In this document: piece after piece, positions 1 to 10,444 of the stretch
Layout: each line of letters starts with the position of its first letter
How positions within the stretch are numbered: the first letter of the stretch is position 1
DNA from: Viola odorata
Lineage: Eukaryota; Streptophyta; Magnoliopsida; Malpighiales; Violaceae
DNA: 64,000 nucleotides
Reading direction: 5' to 3'
Assembly (NCBI GenBank): GCA_963691705.1
Contig: OY829537.1
Span: 65,014,304 to 65,078,303, forward strand
Program-made: the position numbers and the translations under genes
Notes under the pieces: generated by a model
Databases searched by the model: none
Told to the model about the DNA's origin: nothing
The model's input: only the letters and a program-made list of their open reading frames with translations

Positions 1-233
1 AGTTTGATGAGGTGTGTCTTTATTTTGTCTGATAGAGTTGGTTTTCTGCACGTGTCTGGCCATCTGTCTTGCTTTGTCCATATGTAGGATTTTTTGAATT
101 TCTGTCTTCTCTAGATGATATGTGTGCGTGCTGAGTTACTTGTTTGTTATCGGCTACTGTAAGGTTTTTCATTTTTTTATTTATTTATTTTATTTATTTA
201 TTTTTTATCTCTGGAGAGACATTTATTTTTATT
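1..233. other. T-rich sequence beside the endogenous virus
   Basis: No gene is recognised. The plus strand is T-rich with TTTAT runs at about 175-215. It lies just beyond the end of the caulimovirid ORF2 and may be the 3' non-coding part of the viral copy, cut by the window edge. That is inference from position only. Confidence 0.3.
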
Positions 234-1511
234 TTATTTTAAATCTGGATATAATTCTGCCATCATGTCTTGATCATAATCTGAATCAGAGTTTTGAGGA
301 GTTGCTGATGATGCTGCGTCGTTTGCATCTAGTTGAGAAAGTGTTTCTTTTAATTTTTTCTTGTATTCATCTTTGGATGAAGCTGTTGCTAGGTTTGCTT
401 GTAACTGTTTTTTGGATGAGAGAAATATAGATGGTGGTAAATGAGTAGGGTTGGTAATTGTGGTTTCTGCTAGTTTGTGTAATACAGTGTTTTTACATGC
501 TTGTTCTTGTGGAAATTTTTTCCACCATTTTACTTTCCATCGTTTTGTCAATATGGGGGGTTCTGTGGCAGTGTGGTCAACTATGTCAAAATCCCAGTAG
601 ATGATCTAGGGTATTTTGAACATGAGAGTGAATGACATCAATTTAGGTATAGTTTGAGGGTGATAATTTTTTTGAAAGGTTTCAAATCCTTCACTGACTG
701 TTGGAGGATATGCAAGTTCTGATGCTCTGAAGTATTTCCACCATTGGTAAAACCAATGAGGGATTTTTTGTGGTATATCATTATGGAAATGAAAGAACCA
801 GGAGTGATGGTAGTTTGAATATAGGAAGGCGTGTTGCCATGCTTTTTGGTAGTCATGATAATTAAATCTTGTTGGCCGAAAGGGATAGGAAAAGGTTTTT
901 TCAGTGTAGGGATTTAATTCCCAGTCAGATAAGGTTAACACTTTTAGGATTTTACATTTGGAATAAGAGTATTTGCCAGGATATCTTGGATCTTCAACAT
1001 GAACTATTTCAACCGAATCTGTGTCTACAAGAATGAACTCATAAAATATTCTGGTTTTTTCTAGGGAGTCTGGGATGAATAGAAAGTCTTTTGGAAATAT
1101 ATTGGATACAATGGTTTTAAGTTCATTTTCATGTTCTGGCTCAATATAGCTGACACTTTTGACGAATGGTTTAGTTATTGGGCCTTGTGGTGATTTTGTT
1201 TGGGATGGTTTAGTATGATGAGTTCCAAGAAGTGTGTAAGAAGGTCTACTGGTTACTGAAGCAGGGGAGTTTTGAGGCTGAACCTGTAATGCTTGGAGGT
1301 AATTTGGAGCATATTTTTGATTTTGTGGTGGTTGTGGTAATCGAAAGGGATTTGAAGTTACTAATTGTGAATTAACAGTTTTGGATGAACTGGATCTGAG
1401 TGGTTCATATTTGTTAGGAGTAGTTGGTATATTCATGGCATAGGATGATTTGGTTTTTCTATTGCATTCTTTTTGTGTTGCCATTACTGCTTTTCCTTTT
1501 TGTGAAGTCAT
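234..1511 (-). pseudogene. Caulimovirid ORF2, function unknown, one internal stop
   Basis: The ATG at 1511-1509 overlaps the polyprotein stop as ATGA. The frame is open for 301 codons, meets a TAG at 606-608, and stays open in the same frame to 234 (424 residues in total). The N-terminal third is Ser/Pro/Gln-rich. The middle has aromatic clusters (HHSWFFHFH, IPHWFYQWWKYF). The C-terminus is acidic and Ser-rich. I recall florendoviruses having such a downstream ORF of unknown function, and no enzymatic motif is visible. The single stop is the only break in this frame. Confidence 0.65.
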
Positions 1512-3142
1512 TGAATCTTTCCCTGTAAAAATTCTCGAGATAAGAAATCAGGTAAAGAGTTATTTTCTCCTTTTATAAATTCAATTTCAAAATCAAAGTT
1601 TGATAATAAAGCTTGCCATCGGGCAAAGATTTGTTTAGAAACTATATTTTGAACATCTTTTTCTAAAATATATTTTGCACTTTTACAATCAATTCTTAAT
1701 AAGAATTTTTTATTGAATAAGTCATCTTGGAAATTAAATATGCATAATACTATAGATAAAATTTCTTTTTTAATTGTTGAATAATTCTTTTGTGAAGCAA
1801 TCCATATTCCTGAACAATATCTAATTAATTGTTCTTTTTCATGTTCCTTTTGTTTTAATATTCCTCCATAACCGATATCAGATGCGTCTGTTTCTACTAT
1901 TAGATCAGCTAAAGGGTTAGGGATTCCCAAACAGGGAAGGTTTTTAATTTTTTCTTTAATATTTTTAACAATAAGTGTCATATTTTCATTCCATGCTGGA
2001 GGATGTTTTCTCAGTCTTTGATATAATGGTAAACAAGTAGTTCTTAGATTTTTAATAAAGTCTGATACATAATTCAGACATCCCAAAAATAGTTGTAATT
2101 GTTTTTTATCTTTAATTTCATCGGGAAATTTATCTGTGAATTCTATTGATCTGCTTATTGGTTTAATTATTTCTTGGTAAATATCAAATCCTAAAAATCT
2201 GATTTTTGTTTGGCATAGTCTTAATTTAGTAGCTGAGACCACCAATCCGTTTTCTTTTAGTATTTTTAAGAATTTGTTTAAATGATTAAAATGTTCTGTT
2301 ATAGATTTTGAGAATACTAGTACATCATCTATGTATACAATAGTGAATTTTGTATATGGATTTAGTATATCGTTCATTATATTTTGAAATTCTGAAGGTG
2401 CATTTTTTAATCCAAATGGCATTACATTCCATTCATAATGACCAAATGGTACGGTGAAGGATGTTTTATATCTATCTTTTTTAGTGATTTGGATTTGCCA
2501 AAATCCTGATTTCATATCAAAATTTGAAAATATAGTTGCTCCATTTAGTCTTTTAATTAAATCTCTTTTATTAGGTATAGGGCATCTTATCCATTGTAAT
2601 ACTTTATTTAAAGGTTTATAATTAATTACTAATCTTGGAGCTCCTCTTTCTATTTCTGCTTGATTTTGAACATAGAAAGCAGCGCAAGACCATGGAGATT
2701 TACTTGGTCTGATGAGTTTTTTCTTTAATAGAGTATCTATTTCTTGTTTACAGTATTCTAATAATTCTTTATTCATTTGTATAGGTCTGGCTTTGGTAGG
2801 TATATTTTTTTCATTAAAATCTTTTTCATAAGATAATTCTATTATATGTTTTTTCCTATTCCAAAAGGCGTTTGGTAGTTCAGAACATACTTTTTTTTCA
2901 AATAGATTTTGAAAACATTTTATTTTTTCAATATTATTCTGATTTTGTAGTTCTTCTTCAATTCTCTTAAAGTTTATTTCTTTTGTTAAAAAATGTAAAT
3001 GCTTTTTCTTTTGGATTACCATAATATCTTTTGAGATGGAATAATTTTTTAATAAATCAATATCTTTCTGTTGAGGTTTTTGGATAAATGGGAAACAAAT
3101 TTCTGTATCAAAATTTTTAGTTTTTATACCTTCATTATCCAC
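1508..3142 (-). pseudogene. Caulimovirid polyprotein, reverse transcriptase and RNase H part
   Basis: This 544-residue open segment has the RT palm motif YIDD (in IVYIDDVLVFSKS, residue about 270) and conserved NMKSGFWQI-like and MPFGLKNAPSEFQ blocks. An RNase H follows with the first acidic residue in VETDASDIGYGG. Nothing integrase-like follows. The frame is also open upstream of 3142 toward about 3270, so 3142 (a GTG codon) is not a real start; the segment is cut off from the protease by a frameshift. The stop TGA at 1508-1510 overlaps the ORF2 ATG. In the family this part copies pregenomic RNA into DNA. The RT frame itself is intact, but the full polyprotein is not. Confidence 0.85.
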
Positions 3143-3252
3143 ATTGAATGGATAGATTTGGGTAATAAAAGGAGTTCCTAATATTATTTTTTGATTTAAA
3201 TTTTTTACAAGTATAAATGAGTTTCTTAGACAGAATCCCTTATTGCATATAT

Positions 3253-4044
3253 TTACATTTGAAAGTTTATAATTAATCTGAAGTTTATTTCTGTTAGCTC
3301 CATATAAATGTTCTTTGGTCTTTTATAGTATTGAGTTGGTATTATTCCTTCTTGAATACAATTTTGGTCGGCTCCTGAGTCTACTAGTGCCCAAGTATTT
3401 ATATGGAATTCTTTGTTTATGATTAAATCTATATCAATATACCATTTTTGAAATTCTATTATAGAGATTGCAATTAGGAAATTTTCTTCTGTGGTTCCTA
3501 AAGCTTCATTTGCTATTTCTTGATTTAGTTCTTCTAAATTTTTGAGTTGATTTTCGTTTTGCTCTAGCATCATAAATTTTATGTTTAATTTAGTATTTTC
3601 TACTTGTAAATTTTTTATATCTATTTTTATTTGTTTTATTTCTTCTTTTAAATCTTGAGTTGATATATTAGATTCTTTAGGGGAAAATCTATTAATAATT
3701 ATTTTTAAACTATAGGGTTCTATTTTTTTACTTTCTTTTTCTTTTACTATTAAATCTTTTAATTTATTTAGATAGTGTCTTTGTATTTCGGTATCTTCAA
3801 TTTTTCCTAATATTTCTATCAACATTTCCTTTTCTTTAGTAATTGTATTTATTTGTTTATATACACAAGAGCAGATATTGGTATTTTCTTCTTCAGATTG
3901 TTCATTACTATCGGAAGAGTTATCCTAAATCGGGTCAATTTCCAATTCTTCACTACTAGTATTTTCTAGGTTTGAATTATCATCATCAGTGCTAGAATTT
4001 AATAGTTGTATCATTTGGTTTTTAAGTTCTTCATCAATTTGAAG
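3253..4044 (-). pseudogene. Caulimovirid polyprotein, protease part
   Basis: This continues the upstream frame, interrupted by a TAG at 3925-3927. The stretch 3825-3253 is open for 190 residues. It starts with a Glu/Lys-rich, probably coiled segment and then has the aspartic protease motif ALVDSGADQNC at residues about 145-155. The frame stops at 3253-3255, but the downstream RT frame overlaps it, so a one-base shift near 3260-3275 separates protease from RT. In the family the retropepsin-like protease cuts the polyprotein. Confidence 0.75.
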
Positions 4045-6885
4045 TTACTGAATTTTCTGTTTCATTCTGCAATTATTTTTATAATGTCCTTTTTGTCCAC
4101 ACTTAAAACAGGTAGGGATTTTATTTTGGTTATTGGGTCTAAATTTATTAAATCGTTTTTTATAATATTTTCTTTGGTAATTTTTATTAGGTCTTTCCTG
4201 ATATCTAGGGGGTTTATAATTTTTCCTTATTGATTTTCTTTGTTTTTTATATTTTCTTGAAGGAGGTATTATTTTTTCATATCCATATTGAGCACAGAAT
4301 GATCCTAATTCTTTTCTACTTTGATGAAGTTCATTTTTCATTTTGGCTTTTAGTTTTAAATCAGTGCAGAGAGCTAGTCCTTCATTATTAATATGTGTTA
4401 TAATTTCATCATAGGTTAATATTGAATAAGGAATTATTCCACTATAGAGATTTTTAATTCTAGTTTTTACTTTTTCTGCGAATAGTTTTGGTAGTCTTGA
4501 GATAAATTTTTCTTTCCAGAAGGAATGATTACAATCTTCTTTCATGAATATTTTTGTTAGAAACATATCCTTATACCATCTGAAATCTTGTAGTTTTGGA
4601 CAGGTTAAATTAACCAGTATTTCTGTTGTTTTTTCTTGGAATTGACTTGGTTCTCCCACAAAATGTTTTAGTATAGTATATGCTAATACATTAGTGGCGT
4701 CCTCTTTGGATTCATCGTTTTCTATTTTTTCCGCATTTATTATTTCTAATTTTTCTTCTAGAGTTAGATAATTATCCCAACTTTTAAGTTGTCCTGTAAA
4801 TCCTGAAATAATTATCTGGGCTATATATTTATCTGAATTTCCTCTTGTTTTATATGCGGTAGCTGCCATCATCATATTTTCTAGCATGGTTATTATGTTA
4901 TGCTCACTTTGTCCATCTAAATTCCATTCTAAAATACTTTGACCATCATAGTTATATTGAGTTCTAGTATTATCTTCTGATTGTACATCAGGAAAGGTTG
5001 GTCTAGGATAAAAGTGTTTTATTCTAGGTTTTTGGTAATTTTTAGTTCTTAATTTATTAATTTCTAATTCCTGAAATTGTTCTGAGATATCTTTTATATC
5101 TTTTTCTTCAATTTCTTCTGTTAATACTGAAATTTGATTTTTAGATTTCATATTTATTTTATCTAATTTTTTATTTATTATATCTAAATATTCATCTTCT
5201 TTTTTAAATTTAAAATTCATTATTTCAGAATTAGTCATTTCAATTGGTTTGAATAAAGGTTGAGTAAGAATGTTCATTTTTTCTTGTTTCTTACTGGTTT
5301 CTGCTCCTACGATAGTACTTTTAAATTGAATAGGTGGAGGAAGATTTTCTTCTACAGTCGTTATTTGTGTTGCTAAAGTATTTAGCATGAGATTTGTATA
5401 ATTATTTTGAGTTTGAATGTTTTTAATATCCTTTAGATTTATTTCTCTGGCTTCTTCAGGAATGTGTTTAAATGGTGAAGCTGAAATGATGTTATTATGA
5501 TGTGTTATATGTACTTCTTCTAATGGAGGATATACAGATTCTACTTTTGTGTCTAAGGCAGTTTTCCATATCTGTTTTGCAAATTTTATTACGTTGATGT
5601 TTTTCATATCATGTAAATCTGATTGTTTTTTAAACCAAGTAAAAAATGGAATATGAATTTGTAATTCTTCTAGATCTTTATAAAATCTTTCCTGAATATA
5701 ATCTTTTTCTTCTTTAGTAAAGGTTTTAAAAAATTGTTTTCTTAGTTTAATTTTTGAAGGATCATAAAATTCTTTTCTTAATCTTTCTTTATCTACTTTA
5801 TATTTATCAGTCTTAATCATATTTAGTTGATTTAAATATCTCATGTCACTATGAGTAGGAGATGGTGATCTTATAATTTCTTGTTCGCTATTTTGATCTA
5901 TATTTTGATAATATGGTCGTGGAATATTTTTGTTAAAATCAACACCTCTCAGTATTGATCCTGATAAAGATCTGGATAAAATTGGTCTTTCGATATTACT
6001 TACTGATCTTCTAAAACTAGTTGTGTTTAAAGGTTCAAGATGTGATTCAAATATTAATCTTATATTTCCATATTCATCTTCTTCTGTTTTTACTGGTTGT
6101 GTTCGTGGTATTATGGCTTGTGATTCGTTTGCTTTAGATAAAATCCATTCATTGGGTAAAGTAACTTGGTTCCATTGTAATAATTTTGGCGTTTGTATCA
6201 TAGCATGTTCCGTATTAGCTTCGATTAAAAGTGTTTCATTTTTTGGAGAATGTTTTATAGCTTTAGGGTTTATATTAGTTGCCATTACCTTGTAATATAT
6301 TCTGTATATTAATGCTATATTTCTAGAGTCTTTAACCATGTTATTTGGAGTTTTAATATTTAAAGTTAAAGTTTTTAAAATGTTTGGATCAAATAGAGAT
6401 ATTGAAAAGTTTGGATAACAATTAAAATAGATTGGTCCTTTAACCAAGTTTGATTGCAAAATGGCTAATAGGGAATCATCGAATTTTTGAAATCTCGCGT
6501 CCCTTAGGCACATTAATATCGAGGAATCTAAACCTTGTCGATGTAAAGGTTTTACGGCTATTTGTATTAACCCAATATGCAAAAATTTATATTTTTGCTT
6601 AACAGTTTCTATCTGATGAGATTCGATTAATTGAATAGTCTCAATTTGAGGATTTATTGGTATAGTTTGTTCTGTAGTTTCTATTAAATAATCTTGAAAT
6701 AAATCTAGTGTTCCTATTTGATATATTTTCTTTTTTGGTTCTTTAGGTATGGTCCAATTTTGCAATTGTTGTTCAATTTTTGCTATGTGATATTCTTGTC
6801 TGTTATATTCTTCTAAATTGTGGTCTAATATATTTTCTTTGAAATGATTATTGGATCTTACAAGGAATTTTGCGATACGCTTCAT
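4045..6885 (-). pseudogene. Caulimovirid polyprotein, movement and coat protein part
   Basis: This 946-residue open segment is the N-terminal part of the viral polyprotein. Residues about 30-240 look like the 30K-superfamily movement protein of Caulimoviridae (segment KGPIYFNCYPNFSISL). The middle is low-complexity and charged. Residues about 650-870 look like the coat protein, and C926, C929, H934 and C939 form a CCHC knuckle (CFKCGQKGHYKNNC) after a Lys/Arg-rich stretch. The TAA at 4045-4047 is an in-frame interruption: the same frame stays open to a TAG at 3925-3927 and then continues into the protease. In family members this region handles cell-to-cell movement and packaging. This copy is not expected to be functional. 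Confidence 0.8.
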
Positions 6886-7131
6886 GGTAAAACAGATTTT
6901 ATTTAGGTATCTTACAGGGAAATAGAGATAACAGTATTAATTAGTAATATTATTTCTTGCTTCCGAGATTACACCTTTTTGGTTGGGACCACCACCGGGA
7001 CCACCCTTCCTGTGGGCTGACCAACGGATTTATTGGCTAACCAAGCACCCAAATTGGCTTCTTCTCCGATGTAAGAAATAATATTCCAATCAATATTCTT
7101 ACCTCTACCGCCGCCGGAAGTGCTGGCAAGT
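6886..7131 (-). other. Viral leader between primer site and polyprotein
   Basis: About 245 nt precede the polyprotein ATG at 6885. Most of it lies in a 63-codon open frame (7160-6969), rich in Gly/Ser/Thr at the start and Val/Pro at the end, which matches no family I know. It could be a leader ORF or chance. The stretch 6968-6886 is AT-rich and non-coding. Confidence 0.4.
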
Positions 7132-7144
7132 GGCTCCGCTACCA
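7132..7144 (-). promoter_or_regulatory. Candidate tRNA primer-binding site of the endogenous virus
   Basis: On the minus strand the motif TGGTAGCGGAGCC lies about 250 nt upstream of the polyprotein start, where a pararetrovirus keeps its minus-strand primer site. It resembles the initiator tRNA-Met site TGGTATCAGAGC, with three changed bases in the middle. The same 12-mer stands directly after the 5' LTR of the CRM element at 9485. It lies inside a 63-codon open frame (7160-6969), so coincidence is possible. Confidence 0.45.
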
Positions 7145-7160
7145 ATAAACCACTTTTCAT

Positions 7161-7931
7161 TTAATTGATCATGGGCTTGGCTTGTGCCAAGCCCAAATGC
7201 AAAGAAAAAGGGTTGGGCTGTTAATGACCAATTTCTAGGCCTAGTGGACCTAGTCCAATTTTTCAGCCCATCACATTTATTTATTTTACCGATCTTTCGT
7301 ATACTTGTACTGTTTATTTATTTCCGCACTTATACTGTTTATTTAGTTTTCGTATGCTTGTATGCTTGTATGCTCATTTATTTTTGCCCGCTATGCATGC
7401 TTAGATAATTGTTCATCCAAATTAATTATTTTCGTTCGCATGCAGCAATTGGCAAATATTTAATCGTTCAACGTTATCCTCTCTTCGTGCCAAAATAAAC
7501 TCAATCAAAAAAGGGGTTAAATGACCGATACCCTTCACAAGTAAACGTTTCTTACCCTTTTATTTATTGCGCGCTTTTCGCATATATATTCGTGTGCATG
7601 ATGTTTAAATTTTAAATTCATCTGTTGGGCATGATCACTAATTTAGGACTTTTTATTCTTAAAACACCTCTTTCTCCAGTAACCTTTTTACGATGTGACT
7701 CGGGTGCCTAACACCTTCCCCAGTCCATAATACGACCCCGAACCGCAGTTCTCGGGTTCAGACCCACTCTGCCTTAGCTTTTTATTTTTATGCATGACAA
7801 ATAAGTTCCCTAAACCTAGAAACAAATTAGGGTGGCGACTTCATCGAATTGTGTGAGATGAGCCGAGATTTTATCTCGCATCTCGTCCCAAACCCGCGTC
7901 GCATTAGGAAAAATCCAAAAAGGGGGTGCGA
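7161..7931 (+). repeat. LTR-like sequence, boundaries unsure
   Basis: No coding capacity is seen. The 3' part (about 7680-7931) has the look of a plant gypsy LTR end, with a 'gggtggcgacttc' block and a terminus GGGTGCGACA. To the right a minus-strand retroelement ORF begins abruptly. A perfect 9-bp inverted repeat (GGGCTTGGC, loop TTGT) lies at 7173-7194. No partner LTR or convincing target-site duplication was found, so it may be a solo LTR or part of the viral flank. Confidence 0.35.
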
Positions 7932-8497
7932 CAATGGGGCACCAGACATGCTTTTCTTGGCATAGAGATTGATAGCCACGACTCTGTGAAGGATCCTTAG
8001 GACTGGATCATAAAGCTTATGAGCTTTGGAGTTCTTGGTAAATTGAGCTTTTGGGTCCCCTATGAGGAACCCAAAGGCTTCAATGGCATCCTAGTCCTTA
8101 GGAATATCATAGTGAGTGGAAGGGTACCAAGGAGGAAGTTCCTTGTCACTAGGTACGAAACCTAACAATGCATCAAAATCATACAAGCTCAAATTCTACC
8201 TAACAATGCATCAAAATCATACAAGCTCAAATTCTTCCAGTGACCACACAACCTAAAATTAATGACCTCTTTCTTAAATATATCAGGGCATTCTCTGCTC
8301 TTGCAGTCTAGAGCTGGAGAATCAACCCAAAAAGTGGAGTAGAACTCCAAACACAGTTCAGTGTGCACAACATTAGTCATAAAAGAATACAGGACCCCAA
8401 CCCATGTTATTCAATGTGTTCTTAAGCCTAGTCGACACACCTAGCTTATGAAGCAAATCATGATAAAAAATCACACAGGGAATTATCTCACCATTCT
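7932..8497 (-). pseudogene. Extra ORF of Athila/Tat-type element, C-terminal fragment
   Basis: This is the minus-strand continuation of the reading frame at 16221-17075 after the CRM insertion. Removing the CRM element and one ATTCT copy joins the two parts in frame. The fragment has VHTELCLEFYSTFWV and, near its end, PVLRILHRVVAINL. These resemble the 'putative plant transposon protein' domain carried as an additional ORF by Athila/Tat gypsy elements (recalled, not searched). There is a frameshift near 8375 and further stops. It ends abruptly at the LTR-like sequence at 7931. Confidence 0.5.
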
Positions 8498-8701
8498 TGA
8501 TGCGAATCCACGCATCCAGGTGCCTTTACCGCCAGCTGGTCCAATGACTCGAGCCAGAGCTCAAAAGCTTCAAGACCGATTGTCATCTCTCGTTCACAGG
8601 GAGCTGGAGTCTGAGATGAAAAGTGAGAATGCTACACTGAGAGAGAAGACAACAAGAGTGGTGAATCTTCTCACCTTCGGCTTGACCGATGTTCCGTCTG
8701 A

Positions 8702-8926
8702 TAGAAACGGCATGGAACCGATTCACGCAAACGACACTTGACCGTTTTCATCCAAACGGTAGCGGTCCGTTTCAAAACAAACGGCACTTACCGTTTAGGT
8801 CAAAACGGCACTTGTCCGTTTCACTTAGCCGTTGCCGATTCTATCATCTGTCGCGCAGGCCGTTTGCTATACCCGTTCCGCGTTCACGCCTGTCTGCTCG
8901 TTGTTGATAACGGCTCCTGTCCGTTT
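8702..8926 (+). promoter_or_regulatory. Cluster of AACGG/CCGTT motifs upstream of the LTR TATA box
   Basis: About thirteen copies of AACGG or its complement CCGTT lie in some 225 bp, often as AAACGG/CCGTTT pairs facing each other every 10-15 bp. AACGG is the core of the MSA element bound by three-repeat MYB (MYB3R) factors at G2/M. The cluster ends about 160 bp before the TATA box. The 3' LTR carries the same cluster. A role in transcription is inferred. Confidence 0.5.
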
Positions 8927-9083
8927 CGCCTGTCCTGGAGTTGACGCGCGTTGACTGTACTATTTTTAGCAAGGCTGTGACCTTCTATTTATTTTAGCTT
9001 AATTAATTAGATACTTTAATTAATTAGTTAAGTGTTCTACTTTATTTAATATTCCTATTTGGAATTAGGGTTTGCTTGTAACC

Positions 9084-9090
9084 TATATAA
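9084..9090 (+). promoter_or_regulatory. TATA box of the CRM 5' LTR
   Basis: TATATAAGG lies in the 5' LTR (TATATAAAG at 15820-15828 in the 3' LTR). It is AT-rich upstream, with the likely transcription start about 30 bp downstream. It would drive the genomic RNA. Confidence 0.65.
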
Positions 9091-9265
9091 GGAGCCACTT
9101 GGCCTCCTTAGAAACTTGGCTGTTATTTGATAAATTGAGATATTCTCTTCAATCTTCGCCCCTTGTTCAAGTTGGTTGAACCTTGTTCTTCTTGAGTCCG
9201 CAATACTTGAGTCGTATACAAGTAAATCTTGGAATTGCATTCTACTTGTTATCTGTCTTCTTGTT

Positions 9266-9400
9266 CGGATTTAGGGTGGCTGTTGCTTAGCGTTCAGCAG
9301 ACTTAAATTGTGCAAGTCCAGTAACATCAAGGATCCTCTCTTGCTCGGATTTAGGGTGGCTGTTGCTTAGCGTTCAGCAGACTTAAATTGTGTAAGTGAG
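9266..9400 (+). repeat. 80-bp tandem duplication inside the CRM LTR
   Basis: A block beginning CGGATTTAGGGTGGCTGTTG and ending TTAAATTGTG(C/T)AAGT occurs at 9266 and again at 9346, offset 80 bp. The 3' LTR has the same pair, its first copy shortened by 3 bp. It lies in the likely transcribed R/U5 part. Confidence 0.8.
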
Positions 9401-9484
9401 TTATCTTATTCCGCAGGGAAATCCGTCTTTGAACAACGATCAAAATTGGTGCTACGCATCCTAAGGAACCAGGATCGTATCAGT

Positions 9485-9496
9485 TGGTAGCGGAGC
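9485..9496 (+). promoter_or_regulatory. Primer-binding site of the CRM element
   Basis: TGGTAGCGGAGC starts 2 bp after the 5' LTR end, the normal place for a tRNA primer site. It differs at three central bases from the initiator-tRNA-Met site; the exact tRNA is not assigned. Confidence 0.7.
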
Positions 9497-10444
9497 TTAA
9501 GGCGTTCAAAGATTGGTAAGTATCTTTATTTGTTTCAAGTTTTCATTGTTGAAATCGGTAATTCATTCTACTCCATTCAAAACCAATTTCTTTGCTGTGC
9601 TTGGTTAGTATATGTGCAAATTCTGGTCAGTTGTCGAAATTGATTTTTAAAGTATAGCTATTAAAGTCCGATTTGGGTGATTTTGGTCTTGCTGGAAAGT
9701 TGTGCTTGTCAGGTTTCCGAATCAAAAAGAATCAGTCGATTCGGATATCTGAGTAAAAAGTTGCAATCGTTTCACTAAACTGGGATTTGCGAATTCAAAA
9801 AAAAAAATTAGAAAGAAACACAAAGTTTGGTTTGATCCGTTTCATTAGCAAGAAGAAAAATTTGTTGTTAGATTCCACATCCGTTCAAATTATTGCATCC
9901 CATGTGCAATCATTTGTTTAAACAAACTTTTCAGGGTATACTATAACTTATTTCTAAAAGTAGAAGGCAACCCATCCTTCCACTTTGTCTTGTCCCGCAC
10001 CCACTACCTTTTTAGTTGGAATATTCTCTGTTTTTGTCTTCCACTTTCTAAAGGCAAATCTTAGTCTATTCTTTCACCCATACAACATAAGCTATACAAT
10101 ATTATATTGGAGATTAATTTTATTTGAGTCCGTTCGAGTCAAATAGAGCTTTTCTTTGATTCTTTAATATTGTTTTCTACTCCACTTGTTATTTGTTTAA
10201 TTGGTTGATCTTGCAATTAATCAAATACCAAGTATCCCGTTTGAAGCTAGTTTTCTTTGAGAGTCTTCTTGGAAGCTTTTTCTTGGATTCTTGAGTCTCA
10301 CTAACGCTTGAACATTGCAGGAGATTTTGAGAGAAATTGTGAGATTATTAGAGTGATTAAACACAAGAGTAAACACGTGAGGGAGCGCTAGGTTAGTGCA
10401 ATTTTACGTTTTCTTTGTGTTGTGAATTTCAGGAAATCTTATAG
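9497..10444 (+). other. Untranslated leader of the CRM element
   Basis: About 950 bp lie between the primer site and the gag ATG at 10445. The sequence is A/T-rich with no long ORF. It presumably holds packaging signals, which cannot be seen by eye. Confidence 0.6.

Larger units (their letters stand above)
234..7160 (-). mobile_element. Endogenous caulimovirid (Florendovirus-like) copy, decayed
   Basis: Read on the minus strand, the block holds in order a leader with a primer-site-like motif, a polyprotein with movement protein, coat protein ending in a CCHC zinc knuckle, aspartic protease, reverse transcriptase and RNase H, then a second ORF. No integrase or LTR is seen, which separates it from gypsy elements and fits Caulimoviridae. 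The fused MP-CP-PR-RT order followed by one downstream ORF joined by an ATGA overlap is, from memory, the florendovirus layout. The polyprotein is broken by in-frame stops at 4045-4047 (TAA) and 3925-3927 (TAG) and by a frameshift near 3260-3275. ORF2 has one stop at 606-608. It is an old, non-functional genomic copy. Genus-level placement is less certain than family. Confidence 0.82.
8498..9482 (+). repeat. 5' LTR of the CRM element
   Basis: The 985-bp direct repeat partner of 15234-16215 starts TG and ends CA. It includes a non-translated copy of the pol C-terminal coding sequence (to about 8741), an AACGG/CCGTT motif cluster, a TATA box and an internal 80-bp duplication. Confidence 0.95.

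Noticed and set aside
5930..6295. 121-codon plus-strand ORF inside the viral polyprotein
   Set aside because: It is the antisense shadow of the movement/coat protein frame, with no own features.
8448..8741. 97-codon plus-strand ORF in the CRM 5' LTR
   Set aside because: It is the untranslated LTR copy of the pol C-terminal coding sequence and lacks the rest of pol.
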